The notes: a model not told the origin generated them from the letters alone. A stretch of DNA of 58,680 nucleotides from an uncultured Bacilli bacterium (GCA_934096535.1 CAKOMC010000002.1:1-58680), one strand, 5' to 3'. Positions 32,455 through 42,088 are shown, counted from the first letter of the stretch. Numbers and translations are program-made.

Positions 32455-33867
32455 ATGAATTTAGCCATAGTTATTGGAATATCAAAATATAATAATCAGC
32501 GAAATTTGCCAGCTTGTAAAAATGATGCTGATTACTTTTTTAATATACTAAATTTATCCCAAAAATATAGTGATATTTTATATATATACGAAAATACAGA
32601 TTCTGATTCTATAATGAATAAAATAGAGGAGTACATAAAAAAGTATTCAAGTGAAAAAATAAACGAGGTATTATTATATTTTTCTGGGCATGGATATTAT
32701 AATGAAGAGGAATTTTATTTTTGTACTTCAAATATTGATGTTTCAATGATTAATTCTACAAGCATTATTAACAGCCAGATTGATATGCTGATAAGAGGAT
32801 TGTCCCCAGAAGTGTATGTTAAAATAATTGATGCCTGTGAATCTGGAAGCTCATATATCAAAAATATTAATGATAGGAAAAATATTTTTGAAAAGAATAA
32901 AAATGAATTTAAAACATGTTATTTTCTTTCTTCATCAGAATGTAATCAAAGTTCTTATGCTAATGAATTTATTAGCAATTTTACTAAATCAGTTCTTGAA
33001 ATTATAAAGAAATATATAACTATTGATGGAATAGACGATGTTAAGTATAGGCACATTTTAAATGCGTTATCTGACGAATATGAATTTAATGATAGCCAAA
33101 AACCATTTTTTGTTATGCAAGGCAATTTATCTGATATTTTTGTCAGCAAAAATGATGAATTAAATAGCTTTTTACAAAATATGGATTTTTCAAATCATAA
33201 TGAAATTGATGCTTGTGATTCTATGGAAAATGATGTTGAGGCTATGGATAAGTTGATTCCTACTCAATCTGCTGCTATTAATGTAAAAGATGAATTAGTA
33301 GCAAAAATATTAAGTAACTTAAAAGAAAATGCAAGTGAAATATTAGAAAAATATGCTTATAATGAAGAAATTATTAACATAACAGCTGATAATATTTTTA
33401 ACAAAGCAAAAATTGGAGAATGGTTGTCAGAAAATAAAAATAAATACTTTGTTTTCGCTGAGGAAAGGTATTCTAAAAAATATAATAACCCTTTTGATAG
33501 TTTAAACGAAATTTTTAATCAAAGTAAAATTGAATATCAGGTATCGGGTTTCAAATTAAATGTTGATGAAAAAAATTCTGCTTATCAATTGGAGCTTAAA
33601 TCCCTGAATCATTTGCCCAAATATTGCTGTCAATTAGTAGTGATATATTCATTAACAAAAATTTATTTATTTTATTATTTTAACTATTCATATCCCCAAA
33701 ATTGGCAAGATTATTTGGATTATGTCGTGTCTGATAAAATTAATATAGCGACAGTCATTATAAATGACAAGCAAAGTCTAGATTCTGCTGTTAACGATGT
33801 ATATAAAAGCTTTCAATCGTATTGTGAAGAAAATCTAAAAAAGTATTTAGATATTTTATTAAAATAA
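32455..33867 (+). CDS. Caspase-like protease (peptidase C14 family) with uncharacterised C-terminal domain
   Basis: A 470-residue protein; ATG 32455 follows GAGGTGAGG and is preferred to ATG-less upstream codons at 32443. MNLAIVIGISKYNNQRNLPACKNDADYF starts the caspase fold. The catalytic His is in LYFSGHGYY (H79) and the Cys in IIDACESGSS (C128). The caspase part ends near residue 220 (FFVMQGNLSD). The region ~285-470 is of unknown fold with a hydrophobic beta core (YCCQLVVIYSLTKIYLFYYF). No membrane segment or repeat sensor domain is seen. Bacterial caspases often execute abortive infection, but no partner gene is adjacent. Confidence 0.85.
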   Translation: MNLAIVIGISKYNNQRNLPACKNDADYFFNILNLSQKYSDILYIYENTDSDSIMNKIEEYIKKYSSEKINEVLLYFSGHGYYNEEEFYFCTSNIDVSMINSTSIINSQIDMLIRGLSPEVYVKIIDACESGSSYIKNINDRKNIFEKNKNEFKTCYFLSSSECNQSSYANEFISNFTKSVLEIIKKYITIDGIDDVKYRHILNALSDEYEFNDSQKPFFVMQGNLSDIFVSKNDELNSFLQNMDFSNHNEIDACDSMENDVEAMDKLIPTQSAAINVKDELVAKILSNLKENASEILEKYAYNEEIINITADNIFNKAKIGEWLSENKNKYFVFAEERYSKKYNNPFDSLNEIFNQSKIEYQVSGFKLNVDEKNSAYQLELKSLNHLPKYCCQLVVIYSLTKIYLFYYFNYSYPQNWQDYLDYVVSDKINIATVIINDKQSLDSAVNDVYKSFQSYCEENLKKYLDILLK

Positions 33868-33913
33868 TCTAAAAGATTAAAAAATCCGTTTTTTAATTAT
33901 AAAGTTTTTAATT

Positions 33914-33940
33914 AAAGATTAGGAGGCTTTAGTCTTTTTT
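33914..33940 (+). terminator. Terminator after the caspase-like gene
   Basis: AAAGATTA (33914-33921) pairs with TAGTCTTT (33930-33937), with one G-T pair, in a T-run. A second AT-rich hairpin lies directly after the stop (about 33876-33900). The rest of the 230-bp space ends in TATAAT (34084-34089), a likely -10 for the ABC transporter operon without a good -35. Confidence 0.7.
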
Positions 33941-34108
33941 GAATTTTACAAATAGTGAAGTGTAAAAATAATTAGATGATTTTAATTTAATTTTTCTTAA
34001 ATAAAGGTTTTTTAAATGGAAAATATATGGTAACATAGTAGATGGATACCAAAGGTAGCAAGTATTTAATATTACCAATTTGGTATAATAATTATAAGGA
34101 TGATGATA

Positions 34109-34852
34109 ATGAAAAATAAAAAGAATGATATAGCAATTGATGTTAATCATGTTACTAAGACTTTTAAGTTATATTCTGATAAGCCGCAAACCTTAAAAGA
34201 AAGGTTAGTAAGAGGTTGGAAGAATAAAACTGAGGAAAGAACAGTCTTAAAAGATATTAATATTGAAATTAATAAAGGAGAAACTGTTGCTTTAATTGGA
34301 GTTAATGGGAGTGGTAAATCAACCTTACTTAAATTAATGACTAAAATAATTTATCCTAATAAAGGAACTTTAAAAACTTATGGAAAATTAACTAGTCTTT
34401 TAGAGTTAGGAGCAGGTTTTCATCCGGATTTTACGGGTAGAGAAAATATTTATTTTAATGCGGCTATCTTTGGACTTACGAAAAAAGAAATAGATGATAG
34501 ATTAGAAAGTATTATTGAATTTAGTGAATTAGGGGACTTTATTGATAGTCCGGTACGCACTTATTCATCAGGGATGTATATGCGTCTAGCCTTTAGTGTG
34601 GCTATTAATGTTGATGCGGAGATTTTACTTATTGATGAGATTTTAGCCGTAGGAGACCAGCATTTTCAAGATAAATGCTTTGCTAAGTTAGAAGAACTAG
34701 CCAAGAGTAATATGACCATTGTTATCGTTAGTCATAGCTTAGATTCTATTAAAAAGTTATGTAACAGAGCTATCTGGATTAATAATGGTGAAGTTGCTAA
34801 AGATGGCAAGTGTCAAGATGTCATTAGTGAATATTTGAAAGTTTGCGGGTAG
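34109..34852 (+). CDS. Polysaccharide ABC transporter, ATP-binding protein (Wzt/TagH-like)
   Basis: A 247-residue ATPase. HVTKTFKLYSDKPQTLKERL is typical of the Wzt/RfbE/TagH group. Walker A is LIGVNGSGKSTLLKLM (~residue 60), the signature is YSSGMYMRLAFSVA (~150), Walker B is ILLIDEILAVGD (~170) and the switch is IVSHSLDSI. There is no long C-terminal carbohydrate-binding domain, so the substrate is probably not capped by a Wzt-recognised end group. ATG 34109 is 8 nt after AAGGA; two upstream in-frame ATGs are too close. Confidence 0.93.
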   Translation: MKNKKNDIAIDVNHVTKTFKLYSDKPQTLKERLVRGWKNKTEERTVLKDINIEINKGETVALIGVNGSGKSTLLKLMTKIIYPNKGTLKTYGKLTSLLELGAGFHPDFTGRENIYFNAAIFGLTKKEIDDRLESIIEFSELGDFIDSPVRTYSSGMYMRLAFSVAINVDAEILLIDEILAVGDQHFQDKCFAKLEELAKSNMTIVIVSHSLDSIKKLCNRAIWINNGEVAKDGKCQDVISEYLKVCG

Positions 34853-34861
34853 GTGAAGAAT

Positions 34862-35638
34862 ATGAGTGTATTTAAAGAATTATATCAGTATCGAGAATTA
34901 TTAAAAACTAATGTTAAAAAAGATATAAGAGGTAAATATAAGGCATCATTTTTAGGAGTCTTGTGGTCATTTATAAATCCGTTATTACAAGTACTTGTAT
35001 ATGCTATTGTATTTCCTTATATTATGAAAGTACAAACAGAAAATTATTTAGTTTTCTTAATATGTGGGATTATTCCTTGGACTTGGTTTACTAGTAGTAT
35101 AGCTGGTGGTGCTGGTTGCATAACAAATAATTCAAATTTAATAAAAAAGGTATATTTTCCAAGAGAAATTTTACCTATTTCAGTCGTAACTTCTGGTATG
35201 ATTAACTTTTTAATTAGTTGTATCATTATTGCTATATTTGTTATTGGCGGAGGTTTAGATTTATCTTGGCATCTTATCTTTTTACCTTTGGTAGTATTAG
35301 TTCAGTATATAATTTCATTAGCTTTTGCTTTTATTGTATCAGCAGTAAATGTATATATAAGAGATACAGAATATGCAGTTGCATTTATTTTAAATTTAGC
35401 TTTCTATGCAACACCAGTGCTATACAGTTATGAAATATTTAATGGTTCGGCTTTGATTTGGTTGTTTAAATTAAATCCAATGGCTCATTTAATAAATGCT
35501 TACCGAGATATATTTTATGTTCATCAAATTCCAAATATCACTAACTTGTTTATTTGGCTTTTAATAGGAGTGATATTATTAACAATAAGTTATAAAATAT
35601 TTAAAAAACTAGAAAAAAGATTCGCTGAGGAAATGTAA
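34862..35638 (+). CDS. Polysaccharide ABC transporter permease (Wzm/TagG-like, ABC-2)
   Basis: A 258-residue protein with six membrane helices. LLKTNVKKDIRGKYKASFLGVLWSFINPL is the typical amphipathic start of ABC-2 glycan exporters, and ATPVLYSYEI and LNPMAHLINAYRDIFYV are conserved late motifs. With the ATPase it exports a finished lipid-linked glycan. GTG 34853 is an alternative start; ATG 34862 is better placed after TAGGTG. The next start lies 18 nt after the stop. Confidence 0.94.
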   Translation: MSVFKELYQYRELLKTNVKKDIRGKYKASFLGVLWSFINPLLQVLVYAIVFPYIMKVQTENYLVFLICGIIPWTWFTSSIAGGAGCITNNSNLIKKVYFPREILPISVVTSGMINFLISCIIIAIFVIGGGLDLSWHLIFLPLVVLVQYIISLAFAFIVSAVNVYIRDTEYAVAFILNLAFYATPVLYSYEIFNGSALIWLFKLNPMAHLINAYRDIFYVHQIPNITNLFIWLLIGVILLTISYKIFKKLEKRFAEEM

Positions 35639-35656
35639 TTGAAGGAGTGTGTAGTT

Positions 35657-37867
35657 ATGAAAAAATGCGATATAATAATACCAATCTATAATGCTTATGG
35701 TTGTTTAGCCCCTTGTATAGATTCTGTTATAAAAAATACAGATTTAGAAAATAATAGATTGATTTTAATTGATGATAAAAGTCCTGACAAAAAAGTATTA
35801 CCATTATTAAAGAAGTATGCTAACGGTAAAAATATTATTTTGTTGACTAATTCTGTTAACAAAGGATTTGTTGGTACTGTAAATAAGGGAATGGAATATT
35901 CAAAAGAAAATGATGTTTTATTACTTAATTCTGATACTGAGGTTACAAAAAATTGGTTAGAAAAAATAAAAAAATGTGCTTATAGTAGTGAACACATTGC
36001 TACAGTAACACCATTATCTAATAATGCAACTTTTGCATCAGTACCATATTGTTTTGAGGCTAATGATATTCCTAATGGATTGACATTAGATGAAATGGCT
36101 GATAAAGTTGAAAAATCTGCTATGAATTTAAATATGGAAACGCCAACTGGTCATGGTTTTTGTTTATACATTAAAAGAAGTGTTCTAAATGAAATTGGTT
36201 TATTTGATGCAGAAACCTATGGTAGAGGTTATGGAGAGGAAAATGATTTTTGCTTTAGAGCAATAGATGCTGGTTATCAAAATGTTATTTGTGATAACAC
36301 ATATATATTGCATAAAGAATCACAGTCATTTTCTGATGCAAAAACTGAATTAATAAAGCAAGGTTTAGAGGCTTTATCAAAGAGATATCCTAATTATAGG
36401 AATCGTTTAGATTTATGGTGTCAAACAAGAAAAGTATCGGTAATAGGAAATAATTTGTGCTACGAATTTGGGAAAAATCAAGATAAACCTAATGTTTTAT
36501 TTGTTATTCATGACTTTGCAGATATTAAGAATAATATTGGTGGAACTTCACTTCATGTTTTTGATATTATAAGGAATTTAAGAAAATATTTTAATTTTCA
36601 TATTTTAACTCCTGAAAATAATCATTTTAAGTTATATTCATACTGGGCAAACAGTGAAGGCTACTCTACGATTGTTTATCCTAAGGTAACTCAAATAAGT
36701 GAGTATCCATTCTTTAATTCTGATTATAGAAAAATGATAAATGAGATAATTGATAAATTTAATATAAATATAGCTCATATCCATCATTTAATTGGCAATT
36801 ATTTTGATTTATTTGATGTTTTAAAAGAAAGAAAAATTTATACAATAATAACATTACATGATTATTATTCAATTTGTTTAAGAATAAATAAGTTATATAA
36901 AAATAAGGAATATTGTAATAATCCTGATATTGAAACATGTACTGAATGTATGGAAAACAGAGAAGTTAGCTGTGAAAGAACTTTAAATCTTATAAAAAAA
37001 TGGCAATTTTATTGGCATAAATATTTAAAACAGTGTGATTATGTAATTTGCCCTTCTGAAGCCGCTAAACTCGAGATAAATAGAGTATACCAAGATATTA
37101 ATATAAATGTAATTGAACATGGAATTGACATTAAAAAGAAAATCGGTAATTTAGATATTAAAGATAATGATAATAATGTAGCTTTTGTTGGCGCCATAGG
37201 CATTCATAAGGGAAGCAATATTTTAAGGGAGTTAGTTAGAACTAGAAAATCTAATTTCTTTAATATTCATTTGTTTGGTAAAATTGATATTCCAATGAAT
37301 TCACGCAAAAACTTTGTTAATCATGGAAGGTATGTGAGAGAGGAATTACCAAGTTTGTTAAAGAAAAACAACATAAAAATTGTTTGCTTGTTTTCTACAT
37401 GGCCAGAAACTTATTCTTATACATTGACAGAAGCTGTTGCTAGTGGTGTTCCAGTAATAGCATTTGATTTTGGAGCTATTGCTGAACGAATAAAAAAATA
37501 TAATTTGGGATGGGTTATTCCAATTAATGCTGGAGTTGACGAAATAATTGAAAAAATAGGAAATATATTTGCTAACCCTGATGAGTATTCAGAGATTATA
37601 AAATCAATTAATAGTTATAAAATTAAAACTACGAAGGCCATGGCTTTAGAATATAAAGAAATGTATGAAGCAAATTTGAAGATGTCAAAAGATGCAAAAA
37701 TAGATGAAAAATATATTAAAGAAAAGATAAAAGATAGTAATATTGAATATGGCAGTGTTAGTTATGCTAATTATGCTTGGGTATTTGATACATTAAAGTG
37801 GAAAATAATTTCTAAATTTAAATTTCCAAAATTCGTAAAGAAAATGATGGGGCGAGAAAATGATTAA
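35657..37867 (+). CDS. Two-domain glycosyltransferase (GT2 fused to GT4)
   Basis: A 736-residue enzyme. The N-terminal GT2 domain (residues ~1-250) has CDIIIPIYNAYGCLAPCIDSV, LILIDDKSPDKK, LLNSDTEV (DxD-type) and GLFDAETYGRGYGEENDFC. The C-terminal GT4 domain (~275-640) has FADIKNNIGGTSLHVFDIIRNLR, a Cys-rich insert (CNNPDIETCTECMENREVSC) and the donor motif WPETYSYTLTEAVASGVPVIAFD. Two active sites suggest it adds two sugars or alternates linkages of a repeating glycan. ATG 35657 follows AAGGAGTG; the TTG at 35639 is less likely. It overlaps the next gene by 8 nt. Confidence 0.9.
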   Translation: MKKCDIIIPIYNAYGCLAPCIDSVIKNTDLENNRLILIDDKSPDKKVLPLLKKYANGKNIILLTNSVNKGFVGTVNKGMEYSKENDVLLLNSDTEVTKNWLEKIKKCAYSSEHIATVTPLSNNATFASVPYCFEANDIPNGLTLDEMADKVEKSAMNLNMETPTGHGFCLYIKRSVLNEIGLFDAETYGRGYGEENDFCFRAIDAGYQNVICDNTYILHKESQSFSDAKTELIKQGLEALSKRYPNYRNRLDLWCQTRKVSVIGNNLCYEFGKNQDKPNVLFVIHDFADIKNNIGGTSLHVFDIIRNLRKYFNFHILTPENNHFKLYSYWANSEGYSTIVYPKVTQISEYPFFNSDYRKMINEIIDKFNINIAHIHHLIGNYFDLFDVLKERKIYTIITLHDYYSICLRINKLYKNKEYCNNPDIETCTECMENREVSCERTLNLIKKWQFYWHKYLKQCDYVICPSEAAKLEINRVYQDININVIEHGIDIKKKIGNLDIKDNDNNVAFVGAIGIHKGSNILRELVRTRKSNFFNIHLFGKIDIPMNSRKNFVNHGRYVREELPSLLKKNNIKIVCLFSTWPETYSYTLTEAVASGVPVIAFDFGAIAERIKKYNLGWVIPINAGVDEIIEKIGNIFANPDEYSEIIKSINSYKIKTTKAMALEYKEMYEANLKMSKDAKIDEKYIKEKIKDSNIEYGSVSYANYAWVFDTLKWKIISKFKFPKFVKKMMGREND

Positions 37868-38708
37868 GTTAGCAGCAACAGTTACTTTCTATAACCCATC
37901 TAAAGAAAATGTTGAGAATATTAATTCTTATATTGATTTTGTTGACAAGGTATATGTTGTAGATAATAGTTCTAAAAATAATAAAAAAATGTTAACAGAT
38001 AATTGTAAAATAGTTTATATTCCAAATTTAGAAAATTTGGGTGTAGCTACTGCACTTAATATTGCGGCCAAACAGGCTTTAAAAGATAAATTTGATTGGC
38101 TATTGACGATGGATCAAGATAGCAAATTTGAAGGTGATAATTTAGAAAAAATGATAACTTATATCACAAATAATGATTGCAGAAAAGTTGGGCTGGTAAG
38201 CCCTTGGCATAATATTAAGACTGGGGTTAAAAAGCCAGAAAAAAATATTGAGGATGTTGTTGAAGTGATGACATCCGGAAATATTATTAATTTGACAGCA
38301 TACAAAAAAATAGGTGGTTATAAAGATTGGCTTTTTATTGATGGCATCGATTTTGACTACTGTATGAATCTAAATGTTAATGGATATAAAGTTAGAAGAT
38401 TAAATTACTGTGAGTTAGAACATGAACTAGGGGATATAAAAATTATTCATCTTTTGAGCCGTGATTTTGTTTGTAGTAATCACAATTATATAAGAAGATA
38501 TTATATGACTAGAAATAATCATTACATTTATGATATGTACCATGAGGCATTTCCAGACTATTGCGAAATGATATTAAATGGTCTTGATGGACAGTTTCGA
38601 AATATTCTTGCTTTTGAAAAAGATAAGTATAGAAAATTAAGAAATATGCTCAGAGGTTACAGAGATTATAAGAAAGGAATAAAAGGGAAGTACCCTTATA
38701 ATAATTAA
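37860..38708 (+). CDS. Glycosyltransferase family 2 (rhamnosyltransferase-like)
   Basis: A 282-residue GT-A enzyme: AATVTFYNPSKENVENI, VYVVDNSSKN, LENLGVATALNIAAKQAL and WLLTMDQDSKF (DxD in MDQD, residue ~85), then SGNIINLTAYKKIGGYKDWLFIDGIDFDYC. This is the WbbL/RfbF pattern for dTDP-rhamnose transferases; the sugar is inference. It overlaps the upstream gene by 8 nt in the ABC-dependent operon. Confidence 0.9.
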   Translation: MIKLAATVTFYNPSKENVENINSYIDFVDKVYVVDNSSKNNKKMLTDNCKIVYIPNLENLGVATALNIAAKQALKDKFDWLLTMDQDSKFEGDNLEKMITYITNNDCRKVGLVSPWHNIKTGVKKPEKNIEDVVEVMTSGNIINLTAYKKIGGYKDWLFIDGIDFDYCMNLNVNGYKVRRLNYCELEHELGDIKIIHLLSRDFVCSNHNYIRRYYMTRNNHYIYDMYHEAFPDYCEMILNGLDGQFRNILAFEKDKYRKLRNMLRGYRDYKKGIKGKYPYNN

Positions 38709-38711
38709 ATT

Positions 38712-40070
38712 ATGAAATCTAAAGACATTAAAAAAAATTCTAATTATTTTGAAAAAGTATTAAAAAATCCGTATTTACCATTTATAGCAATATTTATCAT
38801 TATGTTAGTTACACATTCTTTTACTAATTTTTTTAGAGATGATTTATATTTTTCGACGCAACTAGTAAATACTAATTTATTTGATTATATTAAAATGCGT
38901 TATTTGACATGGTCTTCGAGGATAATAACGGAAATTTATTTTGTGTTTTTTACAAATCATCGTACTTTATGGATTTTTATTGATTCACTTGCATATAGTT
39001 TTATTGCGTATTTGTTAAGTAAATTATTTAACAAAGAAAATGATACTAAATTAAATTGGATAATTGCAATTATAATGTTAATCTATCCATTTACTGATAT
39101 GTCATCAGCAGGATATATAACCACTACAATATTTTATATTTGGCCTCTTTTATCTTTCTTATATATTATGTATATTTTAAAATGGAAAATGGATAATAAG
39201 AACATTTCTAAATGGCAAGTTATTTTACTAGTAATTGCTATTATTAATGCAGTTACATCTGAACAAGCATGTCTTTTAACTGCTGGCTTTACATTTTTGG
39301 CAATATTGAAAAAGATATTTGATAAGAATTTTAAAATAAAGGAAAATAAGACCTTGTTGGCTATTTTGGGTAGTTGTGTTTTATATTTAATTTTTATAGC
39401 TACTTGTCCAGGTAATCATATGCGTACAATAAGTGAAACCGCAACATGGTATCCTGATTATGCTAATTTTAGTATATTACCAAAGATATACTTAGGAGTT
39501 ATTCCGACATTTAGTGTGATTATGAATAACGGTGTAATAATAACATTAACTACATTATTATTATGTTCATTTACTTTAAAAAATAACAAGAAAAATTATA
39601 ATAAAATATTTTCAATTATTGTATTTGCATTTTTTTCTTTAACAACAATTTTTAAAAGTAATTTACTTAATATATTTCCTAACTTTAATCATTTTTATGA
39701 AATTTTGTCATTGGAGAGCTTGCCGACCTTAAATTTGTTAAACATTCTACCTTTTGCTCTATGTTGTGCTTCATTGATTGGAGTAATCTATCTTTTATAT
39801 ATTAATTTTAAAGATAATCTTTTATTACCAATTATATTTCTCGCAGGATTTTGTTCAAGATTTATAATGGGGTTTTCTCCAACTGTATTTGCTTCTCATG
39901 AGCGAACTTCTATATTTTTTTACTTTAGTATGTTAATAATTGACATAATAATTTATTCAAAACTTCAAAAGAATAAAAATATTTTCTTAGTGGATACTTT
40001 ATTAATAATATTAATGTTATGTAGTGTATTGAGTACAATGGTAAGTCTATTAAGTATAATTTATTCATAA
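38712..40070 (+). CDS. Polytopic membrane protein, DUF6056-like (possible GT-C glycosyltransferase)
   Basis: A 452-residue protein with about eleven membrane helices. NFFRDDLYFSTQL early after helix 1 (residues ~36-48) puts an acidic DD in the first extracellular loop, as in GT-C enzymes. Then YLTWSSRIITEIYFVFF, TSEQACLLTAGF and PGNHMRT follow, all typical of DUF6056 proteins in glycan loci. It would use a polyprenyl-phosphate sugar outside the membrane, fitting the polyprenyl-sugar synthase encoded next. It starts 3 nt after the previous stop. Confidence 0.78.
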   Translation: MKSKDIKKNSNYFEKVLKNPYLPFIAIFIIMLVTHSFTNFFRDDLYFSTQLVNTNLFDYIKMRYLTWSSRIITEIYFVFFTNHRTLWIFIDSLAYSFIAYLLSKLFNKENDTKLNWIIAIIMLIYPFTDMSSAGYITTTIFYIWPLLSFLYIMYILKWKMDNKNISKWQVILLVIAIINAVTSEQACLLTAGFTFLAILKKIFDKNFKIKENKTLLAILGSCVLYLIFIATCPGNHMRTISETATWYPDYANFSILPKIYLGVIPTFSVIMNNGVIITLTTLLLCSFTLKNNKKNYNKIFSIIVFAFFSLTTIFKSNLLNIFPNFNHFYEILSLESLPTLNLLNILPFALCCASLIGVIYLLYINFKDNLLLPIIFLAGFCSRFIMGFSPTVFASHERTSIFFYFSMLIIDIIIYSKLQKNKNIFLVDTLLIILMLCSVLSTMVSLLSIIYS

Positions 40071-40151
40071 TTAATTAAATAATTTTGCAATTTATTCTTT
40101 TAAATGTTACAATTAGATTGTAAGGATAAAGGGTAGAATGAGGAGAACAAA

Positions 40152-41117
40152 ATGAAAAAATGTGATGTACTTTATATGGTAATACCTTGTTATAATGAAG
40201 AAGAAGTTTTACCAGAAACAACGAAAAGATTAGAAAAAAAATTGGGAGATTTAATAAAGAAAAAAGTTATCTCAGAGAAAAGTAAAGTTATGTATGTTAA
40301 TGATGGCTCGAAAGATAAGACTTGGGAACTAATAAAGAAAATTAACAAAGATAATTCAATGTTTACGGGTATTTGCTTATCAAGAAACAGAGGACACCAA
40401 AATGCTTTAGTAGCTGGTCTTTTAACGGCTAAAGAATATGCTGATGTTGTAATTTCAATGGATGCTGATTTACAGGATGATATAAATGCCATTGATGAAA
40501 TGTTAGAAAAATACTATGATGGGTGTGATATTGTCTATGGTGTTAGATCAGCTAGAAAAACTGATACTTTCTTTAAAAAAGTAACAGCCGAAGGCTTTTA
40601 TAAATTTATGCAAATGATGGGAGTGGATGTTGTTTATAATCATGCTGACTATCGTTTAACTTCGAAAAAAGTATTAAATAATTTTCAAAACTATAAAGAA
40701 GTAAATTTGTTTTTAAGAGGAATTTTTCCATTAATTGGTTATAAATCAGACAAAGTTTATTATGAAAGAGCCGAAAGGTTTGCTGGTGAATCTAAATATC
40801 CATTAAAGAAAATGTTAAACTTTGCATGGGACGGTATTACATCATTTTCAGTTAAACCATTAAGACTTATTTGTACTTTAGGATTTGTAATTTTGTTTAT
40901 TAGTATTATTATAATGATTTATTCATTGGTAAGAAAACTAACAGGCAATACGATTGATGGCTGGACATTCTTAAATATTTCTATTTGGTTTATTGGAGGT
41001 TTGCAAATGATTTCTCTTGGTGTAATTGGCGAGTATGTTGGAAAAATGTATAATGAAACAAAAGCTCGTCCAAGATTCATTATTGCTGAGAATTTAGAAG
41101 AAATTAATAAAAAATAA
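40152..41117 (+). CDS. Polyprenyl-phosphate glycosyltransferase (GtrB/DPM1-like)
   Basis: A 321-residue protein. The GT2 domain has YMVIPCYNEEEVLPETTKRL, VMYVNDGSKDKTWELI, LSRNRGHQNALVAGL and ISMDADLQDD (catalytic DxD region). FKKVTAEGFYKFMQMMGVDV and DYRLTSKKVL follow, all typical of bactoprenol glucosyl transferases. Two C-terminal membrane helices (~235-255 and ~270-290) anchor it. It would make undecaprenyl-phosphate sugar for extracellular side-chain addition, probably with the DUF6056-like protein. It is the last gene of glycan locus 2. Confidence 0.93.
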   Translation: MKKCDVLYMVIPCYNEEEVLPETTKRLEKKLGDLIKKKVISEKSKVMYVNDGSKDKTWELIKKINKDNSMFTGICLSRNRGHQNALVAGLLTAKEYADVVISMDADLQDDINAIDEMLEKYYDGCDIVYGVRSARKTDTFFKKVTAEGFYKFMQMMGVDVVYNHADYRLTSKKVLNNFQNYKEVNLFLRGIFPLIGYKSDKVYYERAERFAGESKYPLKKMLNFAWDGITSFSVKPLRLICTLGFVILFISIIIMIYSLVRKLTGNTIDGWTFLNISIWFIGGLQMISLGVIGEYVGKMYNETKARPRFIIAENLEEINKK

Positions 41118-41130
41118 AACATTTAAAATA

Positions 41131-41165
41131 AAGACGATTAACTTTGAGTGAGCTAATCGTCTTTT
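41131..41165 (+). terminator. Terminator of glycan locus 2
   Basis: AAGACGATTA (41131-41140) pairs with TAATCGTCTT (41154-41163), followed by a short T-run. Confidence 0.75.
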
Positions 41166-41183
41166 AAAGCTTAATTAATTATT

Positions 41184-41663
41184 TTAATCTTTTCCTAAAA
41201 GTAAGTAAATACAGTAAGATATAATGCCAATAGTAAATGTCAGCAAAATCCATATACTAAAAGATACAATGAATTTAGTAGAACTTCCATATAATAATGT
41301 TATCTAATCTTTTAACTTCCAAATTTCATAAGCAAAAATATTATCATGAATTAAATATATCATAAATGTTGATGTTCCAATAAAATTAATGAATTTGTTG
41401 TTTGAAATTTTAATTCTTCTAAATAGTTCGTAAATTGCTGTAGCTAATATAACAGGAACAAATTGATTATTTCCATATAATGGAATAAATTGAGTAAAAG
41501 TATCTTTAAAACCAGAAGTATATTCTATAATGTTATTTGTTGTGTTTATGTAGAAGTTGCCGATTACAATAATAATGATTGTAATTATTACCCAAGATTT
41601 AACTTAGTCAAATGGATTATATTTTTTTATGTATCTACCTATTGCACATAGTAAAAAATCAAA
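41184..41663 (-). pseudogene. Decayed acyltransferase (acyltransferase-3 family) fragment
   Basis: On the minus strand one frame reads as the C-terminal part of an OafA/WecH-type membrane O-acyltransferase (IGTSTFMIYLIHDNIFAYEIWKL, then FIVSFSIWILLTFTIG and YCIYLLLGKD). It is interrupted by TAA after KKYNPFD and by TAG after EIWKLKD, and it ends at TAA 41184-41186. The 5' part is missing: the frame runs into the promoter of the next gene. It looks like a former glycan-modifying gene of locus 2 that is now lost. This explains most of the 585-bp space before 41703. Confidence 0.75.
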
Positions 41664-41702
41664 AAATATGATATAATGTTTTTACGATTGGATAGTGATA
41701 AT

Positions 41703-42065
41703 ATGCGTAAGAGAAATGGATATACATTTATTGATATATTAATAGTAATATTGAGTTTAGGACTTGTTACTTTATTTACTGTACCTAAACTTAGTCATGC
41801 CTTTGAAAATGATAAAAATGAATTATATAATGATTCCCTTGAACTTTATCTTAATCAAGCAACTAAGTATGGTAATACTATTAAAAGTGAAGTAAAAGAA
41901 AATAATTCTTATATTGTAAGTATTAAAGACTTAGTCGATAAAGGCTTTATTGGTAGTAGTGATGGTGAGGTTACAGACATAAGAGATGGTAGTTCCATGT
42001 TAAATATGAAAATTCATCTTATTTATGATGAAGAAAAAGATACAGTGTATGCTCAAGTAGTTTAA
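41703..42065 (+). CDS. Type IV pilin-like (prepilin) protein
   Basis: A 120-residue protein starting MRKRNGYTFIDILIVILSLG. The short basic leader and Gly before a hydrophobic helix with an acidic residue at +5 are the prepilin processing pattern (GFTLIE-like, here GYTFID). The soluble part has a helix (ELYNDSLELYLNQATKYGNT) and a small beta region, much like small pseudopilins. ATG 41703 is preferred, since the -10 TATAAT at 41671-41676 overlaps the ATG at 41676. No pilus machinery is in the window. Confidence 0.75.
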   Translation: MRKRNGYTFIDILIVILSLGLVTLFTVPKLSHAFENDKNELYNDSLELYLNQATKYGNTIKSEVKENNSYIVSIKDLVDKGFIGSSDGEVTDIRDGSSMLNMKIHLIYDEEKDTVYAQVV

Positions 42066-42088
42066 GAAGTTTTAAAGACTTCTTTTTT
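42064..42088 (+). terminator. Terminator after the pilin-like gene
   Basis: AAGAAGT (42064-42070) pairs with ACTTCTT (42078-42084), followed by T-run; it starts at the stop codon. Confidence 0.8.
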
